Source of the DNA: an uncultured Gallionellaceae bacterium
Lineage (GTDB): Bacteria > Pseudomonadota > Gammaproteobacteria > Burkholderiales > Gallionellaceae
Reading direction: 5' to 3'
NCBI GenBank assembly: GCA_903876625.1
Contig: CAIRAO010000025.1
Location: 1 to 49,886 of the forward strand
Length of the DNA stretch: 49,886 nt
In this document: one piece after another, positions 17,271 to 25,897 of the stretch
Layout: every line of letters begins with the position of its first letter
Numbering within the stretch: position 1 is the first letter of the stretch
The notes under the pieces: generated by a model
What the model was told of the DNA's origin: nothing
What the model saw: the letters and a program-made list of their open reading frames with translations, nothing else
The model's database searches: none
Made by a program: the position numbers and the translations under genes

Positions 17271-17501
17271 TTACTTGGCAGCTGCGTCAGCCTTCTTTTC
17301 TTTCTTGGCTTTCTTGGCTTTCTTTTCTTTCTTGGCTGGTTTAGCTTCAGCCTTTTTCTCTTCAGCCTTGGCAGCAGGAGCAGCGGCTGGGGCAGCCTTA
17401 GCAGCCGGAGCTGCTGGCGCAGCAGCTGGTGCATCAGCTGCAACAGCAGAGAAAGTAACAACAGCAAATACTGCAGCGATCAATGTTGACAATAATTTCA
17501 T
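17271..17501 (-). CDS. Exported Ala/Lys-rich small protein
   Basis: A 76-residue protein. Residues 1-22 form a clean signal peptide (cleavage after AVA-A). The mature part is a run of Ala-Pro words (about 23-45) followed by a very basic Lys/Glu/Ala tail (KKEKKAKKAKKEKKAD). It has no globular domain and resembles histone H1-like tails, but with an export signal. GGAG lies 7 bases before the ATG. A long imperfect hairpin sits in the leader at 17521-17560 and a strong terminator follows, so it is a monocistronic, well-framed gene. Function unknown; binding to anionic envelope polymers is only a guess from charge. Confidence 0.82.
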   Translation of the reverse strand: MKLLSTLIAAVFAVVTFSAVAADAPAAAPAAPAAKAAPAAAPAAKAEEKKAEAKPAKKEKKAKKAKKEKKADAAAK

Positions 17502-17520
17502 TTTAATACTCCAAATAGTT

Positions 17521-17560
17521 GTTAATAACGTTTACGACCTACCAGGTCGACCAAATTAAC
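17521..17560 (-). promoter_or_regulatory. Structured 5' leader (bulged hairpin)
   Basis: CGACCT (17535-17540) and AGGTCG (17544-17549) form a six-pair tip, and GTTAAT (17521-17526) can pair with ATTAAC (17555-17560) as a lower stem. It lies 20 bases before the ATG of the Ala/Lys-rich gene and could be an mRNA leader structure or an operator. Confidence 0.45.
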
Positions 17561-17734
17561 GTTTTACTTCCATTTCGGTTGACAGCGAATGCCAAACGTA
17601 TATCGATTGAATAAATATTTATATAATTCATTGGGTTAAATAAATTGACGAATTCATGGTTTTGAGAGATGTGAATTGTAATTCGTTCACCCGGCTTGCA
17701 TTAAATTTGCAGCACTCAACTTGTTGCGTACGGC

Positions 17735-18520
17735 TCAGTCTTTCCAAATCGATTTTGGATTTTCAATATTTGGATATTTAGCCTCCCAGGTCAAGTCTGG
17801 GAATTTTTCACCCTTCAAAACAATATCTTTATAATTTCCGTATAACATTCCAACAGATGTACCCTCACTGTTCACTCTATCGAGCATGTTTTTCATGCCG
17901 AGCTCAGCTCTATATTTATTTTCCGAATAAGCGCATTGACTGGCAAAAAATGGTCTAAACCAGTCGTCAGATTGTTCAGAGTGGATATCATCATATTCAT
18001 GCCTTATTCTCTCGAATAAATTCATATAAGCCCAGGCTCTTCGATAGGCAAATTGAATTTGATTCAGGGCTTTTTCAAAATTCAATTCTTTAGGGAAATT
18101 ATCAAATTCCTGGTCAATCTTAATGATGTCCAAAATTCTGGATTTTAATTCACCCGTAATGCCCAGATGTCCCCGTAATCCTGACGCATCATGTTCCGGT
18201 GGAGGTGATATCACCAGCACTTGCAATTTTGCGCAACTCAGTACGCTTCCAGCCAAAAGTTTTCTATTGACCGATACAGGATCCGGACTGGAAAAAATCT
18301 TACGGCAATCCCCCATCATTTTTTCTGCAACGCTCTTTATCATTGCTTTTGCGTGATTGTTGTTGGCAGCTTTGTTTTTAACCCAAAACTTGTTGATCAG
18401 ATCAATCGCTAAAGCTTCACCGGTTTGTTTTGCAAAAGGGTTATCGGCGGAAGAATTGGACAAGTTCATTTCCGGCTGATGGTTTGGTTTGAATAGGGTC
18501 AATAAAATTTTCTTCAGCAT
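17735..18520 (-). CDS. Hypothetical protein, 261 residues
   Basis: I do not recognise this protein. It appears soluble and largely helical, rich in Asn, Lys and Asp, with an LKKILLTLF start that could be an amphipathic helix rather than a signal. A central part has LLAGSVLSCAKLQVLVI then a PPPEHDASGLRG loop; the C-terminal half has aromatic-rich helices (QFAYRRAWAYMNLFERIRHEYDD is one) and ends IWKD. The ATG at 18520 is preferred over a TTG at 18553, which has no ribosome site; AAGAG precedes the ATG at long spacing. It stands alone and is more AT-rich than the genes around it. No function is proposed. Confidence 0.75.
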   Translation of the reverse strand: MLKKILLTLFKPNHQPEMNLSNSSADNPFAKQTGEALAIDLINKFWVKNKAANNNHAKAMIKSVAEKMMGDCRKIFSSPDPVSVNRKLLAGSVLSCAKLQVLVISPPPEHDASGLRGHLGITGELKSRILDIIKIDQEFDNFPKELNFEKALNQIQFAYRRAWAYMNLFERIRHEYDDIHSEQSDDWFRPFFASQCAYSENKYRAELGMKNMLDRVNSEGTSVGMLYGNYKDIVLKGEKFPDLTWEAKYPNIENPKSIWKD

Positions 18521-18679
18521 GATTGGTGAACTCTTGAAAAATTTGTTATACAAAAATTAAGGAAACCATTTTGAGGGATGCCGAATGCTGAACCCAGATA
18601 GATTTTGTGTCAACAAAGAGGATTAATCTATGTTTGAATGGAGTTCAAATATAATCCGCCTAATCGACGGACACGTGCC

Positions 18680-19147
18680 ATGAAAAAAATATTTATCTTG
18701 ATTTTGCCATTTCTGCTTGGTGCCTGCGGCACGTCTCCGCAACGCCCGGAAACAAATTCCGAAGATAAAATGAACGAGTTGGTGATGTATGCGGTAAGTT
18801 TGGCTGATACGCCTTATCATTACGGCGGAAAAGATCCGGAAAATGGTTTTGACTGCAGCGGCTACGTTGATCACGTGTTTCAACACTCATTGGGAATTAC
18901 ATTGCCGCGCACAAGCCACGAATTAAGCCGTGCGGGTACGTCAATAAACTTCAAGCAACTTCGACCCGGGGACTTGGTGTTTTATAACACCCAACACGGC
19001 GCGTTCTCTCACGTTGGAATATATGTCGGAGAAAATAAATTCGTGCATGCACCCAAAAGCGGAAGCCGTATCAGAGTAGAAGAAATGAATGAAAAATATT
19101 GGAAAAGCCGATACAACGGAGCGCGAAGGATTAGACGGAACTCCTAA
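18680..19147 (+). CDS. NlpC/P60 family endopeptidase lipoprotein
   Basis: A 155-residue lipoprotein: the signal peptide MKKIFILILPFLLGAC ends in a lipobox (Cys16). The NlpC/P60 domain (about 35-150) shows the catalytic Cys in FDCSGYVDHVF, the His in FSHVGIYVG, and a third polar residue in FVHAPKSG. It should cut peptide stems of peptidoglycan in the periplasm, anchored to the outer membrane. The ATG at 18680 is chosen because it gives the lipobox; the frame is open 14 codons upstream without a signal. It is convergent with mltB, their 3' ends overlapping by 4 bases. Confidence 0.92.
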   Translation: MKKIFILILPFLLGACGTSPQRPETNSEDKMNELVMYAVSLADTPYHYGGKDPENGFDCSGYVDHVFQHSLGITLPRTSHELSRAGTSINFKQLRPGDLVFYNTQHGAFSHVGIYVGENKFVHAPKSGSRIRVEEMNEKYWKSRYNGARRIRRNS

Positions 19148-20118
19148 AGCGCAGGGCCTGCAGCGTAAAAAGCAGTGCGCAAAACCTCGGATAATTGAAA
19201 CACCGTCATCGCGTAAAAATTGCTGTTGTTGTATAACGCAATCACCCTGAAATTGTTGTACGTAAGCCAATATTCTTTGCCAGTCTCCACTGAAAAATCA
19301 ATCAGCCACGCTGGCGGCGTATCGACCGGAAGTTTGTTTACTGGCTCAATTCCAACTTCAAGCCAAGCGGCAAGACTGTGTGGATCGGAAAAGTGGGAAA
19401 TAGAATATTTATCTTTCAGTTTGGCCAATTGGGTAATTGGTTCACCTTTTTTCCATCCATACTGCTTCAAGTAATTGGCGATGCTGCCGATGGCATCTTC
19501 CGGTTCATTTAGAATATCGATCTTGCCATTGCCATTAAAATCAACCGCGTATTTACGATAGCTGCTTGGCATAAACTGGGGAATACCGATTGCGCCTGCA
19601 TAAGACGATTTAATATCCAGCAGGCTGAAATTCTGCTCGCGAGCCAGCATCAGATATTCGGCCAATTCATTGCGAAAAAAATCGCCGCGACGGGGATAGT
19701 CAAATGCCAGTGTTGTCAACGCGTCGAGCGTGCGATATCTTCCGGCCCTGCGTCCGTACAAAGTCTCCACGCCAATGACGGCGACGATAATTTCTTGAGG
19801 TACACCAAATTGCTGTTCGGCGCGTTGCAAGGTTGATGCATATTGTTTCCAGAAAGCTAACCCACCGTCGATGCGCGGAGGGTTGAGAAAAGAGGCGCGA
19901 TATTCAACCCAAGGTTTGACTGTGGCAGGCGTGGTAATGGCCGTAATGATATCGGGACGATGTTCTACCTGTTTAAATACTTGCACCAAGTCTTCTTTGT
20001 TGAATTGGTGTTTTTCAACCATTTCATCAATAAATTTCGGGATGCCGGGCAAATCCGCAGCTTGCACAGTTGACCACAAAACAGAGAGGGATAGAGATAC
20101 AAATAAGCGTAAAATCAT
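19144..20118 (-). CDS. mltB: Lytic murein transglycosylase B
   Basis: A 324-residue exported enzyme. The signal peptide (about residues 1-20) ends near TVQA and has no lipobox Cys, so it is soluble, unlike E. coli MltB. The SLT_2 domain shows the catalytic Glu in VIGVETLYGRRAG, then DYPRRGDFFRNEL, SSYAGAIGIPQFMPSSYRKYAVDFNG and NYLKQYGWKKGEP, all family hallmarks. It cleaves glycan strands to 1,6-anhydromuramic ends. The opposing NlpC/P60 gene makes a pair of peptidoglycan hydrolases. Confidence 0.94.
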   Translation of the reverse strand: MILRLFVSLSLSVLWSTVQAADLPGIPKFIDEMVEKHQFNKEDLVQVFKQVEHRPDIITAITTPATVKPWVEYRASFLNPPRIDGGLAFWKQYASTLQRAEQQFGVPQEIIVAVIGVETLYGRRAGRYRTLDALTTLAFDYPRRGDFFRNELAEYLMLAREQNFSLLDIKSSYAGAIGIPQFMPSSYRKYAVDFNGNGKIDILNEPEDAIGSIANYLKQYGWKKGEPITQLAKLKDKYSISHFSDPHSLAAWLEVGIEPVNKLPVDTPPAWLIDFSVETGKEYWLTYNNFRVIALYNNSNFYAMTVFQLSEVLRTAFYAAGPAL

Positions 20119-20193
20119 AGTGTGCGCATTTTACTCGACAGGCGACCGACACACTGATAAATTTCGCGCCTTTTTTGCAATTATTGATACTGA

Positions 20194-21159
<966 letters not shown>

Positions 21160-21173
21160 AGGGCGAGGTTTTC

Positions 21174-21689
21174 TTGAAAGAAAAACCGGAACAGGATACG
21201 GACTTGTTCCGGAAGTCGCTGGAAGGGGTGATTCCGCTGAAACCTTCCGGACGCATTGTTTCAAGTCGCCCGACACGCATAATTCCACCACGACCGCAAC
21301 ATTCTCCAGTTATCGTTGCCGACACTTTGTCCGATCATGGTGCCAGTGATGAGTCAGTCACCGAGTACTTGAGCAATGGTTTGAATCGCATGACATTGCG
21401 CAGACTCCGTCGCGCCGATTGGCCGCCGCAAGACAGTCTCGACCTGCATGGGCTGAATAGCGAAGCGGCAAGAAAGTTACTGGTGGAATTTTTGTATCAT
21501 GCAACACAACAAAGGCTTCGTTGCGTAAATGTGATTCATGGGAAAGGTTGGCGTAGCGAAGACAGGGAAGGTATATTAAAAGTTCTCACCCGTCATTGGC
21601 TAAGTCAACATCCCAAAGTGTTGGCATTCTGCGAAGCGCCGCAAAATGCCGGAGGTGGCGGTGCGGTATGGGTTTTACTGAAAAGTTAG
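21174..21689 (+). CDS. Smr/MutS2-type domain protein
   Basis: A 171-residue protein. The C-terminal Smr domain (about residues 85-171) contains LDLHGLNSEAARKLL, the VIHGKGWRSEDREGIL glycine loop and the final GGGGAVWVLL. Smr domains nick or cut nucleic acid and act on stalled ribosome mRNAs (SmrB) or DNA (MutS2). The N-terminal half is a charged linker with DLFRKSLEGVIPLKP, as in the stand-alone proteobacterial YdaL/SmrB-type proteins. The TTG at 21174 is the only start near the trxB stop and has GCGAGG upstream; an internal ATG would lose the conserved FRKSL segment. Confidence 0.88.
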   Translation: MKEKPEQDTDLFRKSLEGVIPLKPSGRIVSSRPTRIIPPRPQHSPVIVADTLSDHGASDESVTEYLSNGLNRMTLRRLRRADWPPQDSLDLHGLNSEAARKLLVEFLYHATQQRLRCVNVIHGKGWRSEDREGILKVLTRHWLSQHPKVLAFCEAPQNAGGGGAVWVLLKS

Positions 21690-21711
21690 CAAAAGATACT
21701 TGGGTGAATAC

Positions 21712-23340
21712 TCAAGCGATCTTAAAGCGGGAAGCCAACTCATCCAATTTAGTACTCAGATCAGCCATTTGTTTGGCAGATTTTGATGTTTCATTTGACA
21801 CGATGAAATTTTGTTCGGCTCCATGTGCAATATTTTCTATGCGCTCGGCAATGTCATGTGCCGCTGAAGACTGTTCTTTGATAGCATGTGAAATATCATC
21901 AACTTCATGTGCCGCTTGTTCTGCAGCCTCTCTGATATGGCTGACGGACTCACCGGCTTTTCGCGCCAAGCCAACACCTTCATTGACCTTGGCTACGCCA
22001 AGCTGAATTTCATTCACGGCTTCCTGGGTGCCGATTTCAATTTTGCCTATCATGCCGCTGATTTCAGTGGTGGCTGTCGCTGTTCTTTCCGCAAGTTTGC
22101 GCACCTCATCAGCAACAACTGCGAATCCGCGACCCTGCTCGCCGGCGCGGGCAGCTTCGATTGCGGCGTTTAGTGCAAGTAAATTCGTCTGATCGGCGAT
22201 TTCACGGATCGCATTTGCAATTCCGGCGATCTGTTTTGAATATTCTTCGAGCCCATGAATTTTTTCCGCAACATGATTGACTGTCGTGGCGATATTTTCC
22301 ATTTCGACAGCAGCGCTATTGATGATTTGTCCACCCTCAACTGCTTGCACGCTGGACTTTTGGCTGATCGCTAGCGCATTGGTTGCATTGATGCTTACCT
22401 GTTCGATCGAAGCGGATAGTTCCTCCATCGCAGCAGCCATTCCGGCTGCATCATCAGATTGCGATTCACTAACCTTGGTGCTGTTCTGTGCAGCGCTGGA
22501 TACAGTGGCGGAAGTTTTACTTAAATCGTTTATTCCTTCGCTGACACTGGCGATCAATTCGTGCAAATTGTTGCGCATGACAGAAAGCGAAGCATTCAGA
22601 TCGCCGATTTCATCTTTCGAGGAGGCAGGGAGGGGTCGGGTCAGATCGCCTGTGGCTATATGGTCTGCAGCTTCTCTGGATTCTTTCAGTGCATGCTTGA
22701 GTCGACTTATAACAAGCCAGGCCTGAATTAACAATGCCGCAGTACCGAGGGCTAAAATTGTAAAAAGTACTGAACTACTGAGATCGAAATATCCTGCTGC
22801 AGTCGCTACTGCAAAACCGAATATACCGTTGGCGGCTAACAACCAAAGACGTGCCACAATGCCCAAGTTGGTAATAGGGCGCAGAATCTTGGCAACGAAG
22901 CTGTGCCTGACTACTTGTCCTTCATCCAGCGTGATCCCAGTATTGTTGCGCATTTCCGCGTAAAGACTTTCGGCAGCACTGATTTCCTGTCGCGAAGGGG
23001 CAACCCGCACAGAAACATAGCCCGAGCCATCAGCAAGGGGAGAGGCATAGGCACGCACCCAGTAGTGATCGCCATCTTTACGCCGATTTTTTACCAAACC
23101 GCTCCAGGGGCGTCCCTTTTTCAGGGTATCCCACATATCCCGAAAAGCTTCGGGGGGCATATCGGGATGGCGAACTAAATTGTGTGGCTTGCCAATCAGC
23201 TCTTCTTTAGAAAAGCCGGATAGTTCAATAAAGACATTATTAGCGCGTGTGACCTGACCTTTTAAGTCAGTATAGGAAATAACGGTCTCTCCTTGCGGAA
23301 ACGGATGTTCACGCCCGGTAACGGGTTGATTATTGCGCAT
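21712..23340 (-). CDS. aer: Aer-like aerotaxis receptor (PAS methyl-accepting chemotaxis protein)
   Basis: A 542-residue receptor. The N-terminal PAS domain (about residues 15-120) has the Aer-type FAD pocket words [34 protein letters not shown] and [19 protein letters not shown]. Two close membrane helices (about 165-210) lead to a HAMP region (about 212-265) and a long signalling coiled coil with the conserved hairpin tip [20 protein letters not shown]. It senses redox or oxygen through FAD and drives CheA. GAGGAGG precedes the ATG, and a sigma-28 promoter lies about 55-80 bases upstream, tying it to the motility regulon although it is away from flagellar genes. Confidence 0.93.
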   Translation of the reverse strand: MRNNQPVTGREHPFPQGETVISYTDLKGQVTRANNVFIELSGFSKEELIGKPHNLVRHPDMPPEAFRDMWDTLKKGRPWSGLVKNRRKDGDHYWVRAYASPLADGSGYVSVRVAPSRQEISAAESLYAEMRNNTGITLDEGQVVRHSFVAKILRPITNLGIVARLWLLAANGIFGFAVATAAGYFDLSSSVLFTILALGTAALLIQAWLVISRLKHALKESREAADHIATGDLTRPLPASSKDEIGDLNASLSVMRNNLHELIASVSEGINDLSKTSATVSSAAQNSTKVSESQSDDAAGMAAAMEELSASIEQVSINATNALAISQKSSVQAVEGGQIINSAAVEMENIATTVNHVAEKIHGLEEYSKQIAGIANAIREIADQTNLLALNAAIEAARAGEQGRGFAVVADEVRKLAERTATATTEISGMIGKIEIGTQEAVNEIQLGVAKVNEGVGLARKAGESVSHIREAAEQAAHEVDDISHAIKEQSSAAHDIAERIENIAHGAEQNFIVSNETSKSAKQMADLSTKLDELASRFKIA

Positions 23341-23392
23341 AGTCCCTCCTCAAATTTCCCCTATGCCAATCTTGTGCTGGCGATATCGATCT

Positions 23393-23419
23393 ATAACGGC
23401 AAATGACTTGAAAACTTAA
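23393..23419 (-). promoter_or_regulatory. Sigma-28 (FliA) promoter of aer
   Basis: On the minus strand TTAAGTTT, an 11-base spacer and GCCGTTAT match the sigma-28 consensus at 7 of 8 and 6 of 8 positions. It is upstream of the Aer-like receptor gene. Confidence 0.7.
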
Positions 23420-23597
23420 ATACTCTCTTGCAGCTAATTAGTCGATCAAATGACTTTGCTTTTAACTGTATGTTTTCATACATCTGATGTTAAAACATGT
23501 AAAAGGATAGCATCTTATTGAATTGATGAACAGGCGATGAGTTACTGACGCGCTGATAAAAAAACTAAATTACCGCTTGGACGCTATCAAACAAACA

Positions 23598-24098
23598 TCA
23601 AAAGCCTAAAACAATACTGATTTCCGGATAGGTCTCGGTGCATGATGGAAATACTATATTCTGGCAATTAAGGTAAGACTCGTAAGCGAGTCCTACACCA
23701 ATTATGCTTCTGGAGTTCGCACCAAAATAGATGCCGGCACGGCCACCGACCGAATTGATGCCGGGAAGATTAGCGACAGCAGTGTGGCGATAAAACGCGC
23801 CTATATACGGCTGAAATTGATTTGACTGATAAAAGACATATTGAATAGAAGGCGAGGTTTGGTTGAGGGTGGGGCCATTGCCGGACCAGTTTTCGTACGA
23901 TAACCCGACCCCTACACCATCTTGCACGAAATATTCCAAACCTGCTCCAATGATAAAATAATCATTGTTGAAAGCGGTGCCACTCCCGGCCAGTAGCGAA
24001 AACTGTGCACTTCCCTGTCCGAAAGCGCCTGTCATGCCGGAAGCACGTGTTGGTAGCGACATCAACACAAGCAACAACGTCAAAATTAATTTATTCAT
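23598..24098 (-). CDS. Predicted small outer-membrane beta-barrel protein
   Basis: A 166-residue exported protein. The signal peptide is about residues 1-19 (MNKLILTLLLVLMSLPTRA-S). The mature chain alternates polar and aromatic residues in likely strands (FIIGAGLEYFVQDGVGVGLSYE, YVFYQSNQFQPYIGAFYRH, RAGIYFGAN, IIGVGLAYESYL) and ends in Phe (SIVLGF), the C-terminal signature of barrel proteins recognised by the Bam complex. Two Cys near the end may form a disulfide. Its size suggests an eight-strand or smaller barrel. It is monocistronic; function unknown. Confidence 0.75.
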   Translation of the reverse strand: MNKLILTLLLVLMSLPTRASGMTGAFGQGSAQFSLLAGSGTAFNNDYFIIGAGLEYFVQDGVGVGLSYENWSGNGPTLNQTSPSIQYVFYQSNQFQPYIGAFYRHTAVANLPGINSVGGRAGIYFGANSRSIIGVGLAYESYLNCQNIVFPSCTETYPEISIVLGF

Positions 24099-24199
24099 AC
24101 AAATACCCTTGGCAAGTAAGGTTGACGACTAAGCCGAATTTTCTGATATATCGTTCGCACTAAGTTTTGCTGTAAGCTTAATATGAGAAATCACAAATC

Positions 24200-24466
24200 T
24201 CAAGAAAGTTTTAGCTGTACTTTGGATTTTGCGCCGGGTGAAGCCTTTGGAATAAATCCGGATATCCGGCAGCTAATGCCCTCGATTTTTTTGCCCTTTT
24301 CAAACCGTGTCGATTGGCACAGCATCACTTGATTATTTGATGCAAGCTCGTTCAAATGCCTATGAATGACTTCAACCGATAATCCGGTTGCTTGTGAGAT
24401 TTCTGTATCGCGGCACTCTCCCTGAGTTTTGAGGAATTGCAGGATTTCATTCACGTGATTTGACAT
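24200..24466 (-). CDS. Small winged-helix DNA-binding protein
   Basis: An 88-residue protein. Residues 1-60 look like a winged-helix domain of MarR/ArsR style: HVNEILQFLKTQ, then DTEISQATGLSVEVIHRHLNELASNNQV as the helix-turn-helix pair. The wing and the basic C-terminal tail (PKASPGAKSKVQLKL) follow. The ATG at 24466 is preferred over a longer frame from 24514, because the longer start adds a Trp/Pro-rich stretch that does not fit the fold. It has no Cys-based sensor motif. The target is unknown; it is not clearly in an operon with its neighbours. Confidence 0.65.
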   Translation of the reverse strand: MSNHVNEILQFLKTQGECRDTEISQATGLSVEVIHRHLNELASNNQVMLCQSTRFEKGKKIEGISCRISGFIPKASPGAKSKVQLKLS

Positions 24467-24616
24467 GGGACACCACCACAATATATTGATCGGGTTGCGG
24501 CCGAGATTTTCCATGTGACCGCATACTTTTACTGGTATTGTTTATACAGCAGGCAAGCTTTCAGCGCTAGACAAATCCTGACTTAACAATCGTAACCCGC
24601 AGATTTTTGCTTGACG

Positions 24617-25189
24617 CTAATCAGGTTTGATCGCTGTCACGGCTTTCTTGCGTTTAATCACTTCATTTCTAATTTCCTGGTACTGCTCCCGGGTTTCATG
24701 TTCAATAAATGCTTTACCGACGATTGGGGGTATCCAGCGCCCCGGAATAGATTCGTTGTGTAAAATAATGCGCGATTGTTGTTGTCCTTCTTCGACTACT
24801 TGAGTCGTTCCATCCATAGACTTCATGTTGCCGCTCAACATATGGGTCTGGATTTTAGTGTAGGGGGTAAGAGTCAGTTCGCGGGTCGATTCAAATTCAA
24901 AATCGATTGGCCCGTAAGAAGCAGTTCCGCGCTGAAATACTTTTAGTTTGTCTCCTGCAGTTTCCACGATCTTGCTTTCTTTCATATTGGAAATAATTCC
25001 CACCATATGATTAAAGTCGGTGAGAACACTCCAAGCTTCCAGAGGTGTTGCAGGAATAAGCATGTTAAGGTCAACGATGACTTTTTCACCAACGAATTGT
25101 ACCTTGACCTCAATGTCCTTATCTTGCAGCTGTTCTGCAATTGCCGGAGTCATGAATAATACCCACAACACCATGAGCGAAAGTTTCAT
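24617..25189 (-). CDS. Exported START/SRPBCC-like protein
   Basis: A 190-residue protein with a signal peptide (residues 1-18, ending TPAIA). The rest has the polyketide cyclase/START-like pattern: VDLNMLIPATPLEAWSVLTDFNHM, then strands through IVETAGDKLKVFQRG, FEFESTRELTLTP and a long C-terminal helix FIEHETREQYQEIRNEVIKR. Such domains bind hydrophobic ligands; the export signal suggests a periplasmic lipid or similar ligand. It overlaps the upstream dUTPase gene by 4 bases (ATGA), so the two are translated together, though no functional link is obvious. Confidence 0.8.
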   Translation of the reverse strand: MKLSLMVLWVLFMTPAIAEQLQDKDIEVKVQFVGEKVIVDLNMLIPATPLEAWSVLTDFNHMVGIISNMKESKIVETAGDKLKVFQRGTASYGPIDFEFESTRELTLTPYTKIQTHMLSGNMKSMDGTTQVVEEGQQQSRIILHNESIPGRWIPPIVGKAFIEHETREQYQEIRNEVIKRKKAVTAIKPD

Positions 25190-25857
25190 TTCGAGGCTGC
25201 GGTTAATTGATAGCGTGTTTTCAACGCTGCATAGAGTTCATCACGGACAGTCGCAGAATCGAGTTCAACCGTTCCCAGCAGCTCGACTAAATGCTCGTTG
25301 TCTTCGCTTCCGTTCCATATTTTTATATAGGCCCCCGTTTTATATCCGTGATCCTGACGGAATACGTTAAGTACATTCTTGCCGACATACTGTTTAAACA
25401 GCTCAAGCCAGTTCATTCCGCAGTCTTGCAGCAAAGTCTCAAACAATGCCAGATTTGAGCGCTTGGCGGTGGCAAGCCCGATCAGAACATCCAGCTTTTC
25501 CAGCAGGCTCAATTGACTTAATACATAGTACTTACCGTCGAACATGACAGATTTCTGGAACAGATTTAAATCTGCCAGCATGCTTTTTTTGGCAAGGCCC
25601 AAGTTCCCATGTTGCGCTTGCAACTCGGCAGATAAAACGAAGTGCCAGATATCGACCAGCTCCATGCGCAATTGCGCCATATCGCATTCCTGCTTTTTCC
25701 ACCACTTCCAGCCGTGATGTTCAATTGCCTCGGCACCTTCGACCTGTATGGCGCGATACCAGTTGTTATTGGCTGCTATCCATTTTGGATTTACTTTGCT
25801 GTTCATGCCGTCTTGAAGTTCCAGCATGGTTTGTAATTGGTTTTCTGATAATGTCAT
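25186..25857 (-). CDS. Dimeric (MazG-like, all-alpha) dUTP diphosphatase
   Basis: A 223-residue all-helical NTP pyrophosphatase. The N-terminus MLELQDGMNSKVNPKWI, the central AEAIEHHGWKWWKKQ and MELVDIWHFVLSAEL (an ExxD metal motif) are marks of the dimeric dUTPase family, unrelated to the trimeric Dut. It would hydrolyse dUTP to dUMP, keeping uracil out of DNA. The C-terminal half has KYVGKNVLNVFRQDHGYKTG, seen in this family. No dut homologue is in the window. It heads a two-gene unit with the START-like gene. Confidence 0.85.
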   Translation of the reverse strand: MTLSENQLQTMLELQDGMNSKVNPKWIAANNNWYRAIQVEGAEAIEHHGWKWWKKQECDMAQLRMELVDIWHFVLSAELQAQHGNLGLAKKSMLADLNLFQKSVMFDGKYYVLSQLSLLEKLDVLIGLATAKRSNLALFETLLQDCGMNWLELFKQYVGKNVLNVFRQDHGYKTGAYIKIWNGSEDNEHLVELLGTVELDSATVRDELYAALKTRYQLTAASK

Positions 25858-25897
25858 TGCGCACGGCGAGTAATTAATGAAGTTGACATTCTACCAA

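Noticed and set aside
17280-17440. Apparent tandem repeats (CTTTCTTGG and GCAGCAGG words) as a microsatellite
   Set aside because: They are the coding sequence of the Lys- and Ala-rich protein, which has signal peptide, ribosome site and terminator.
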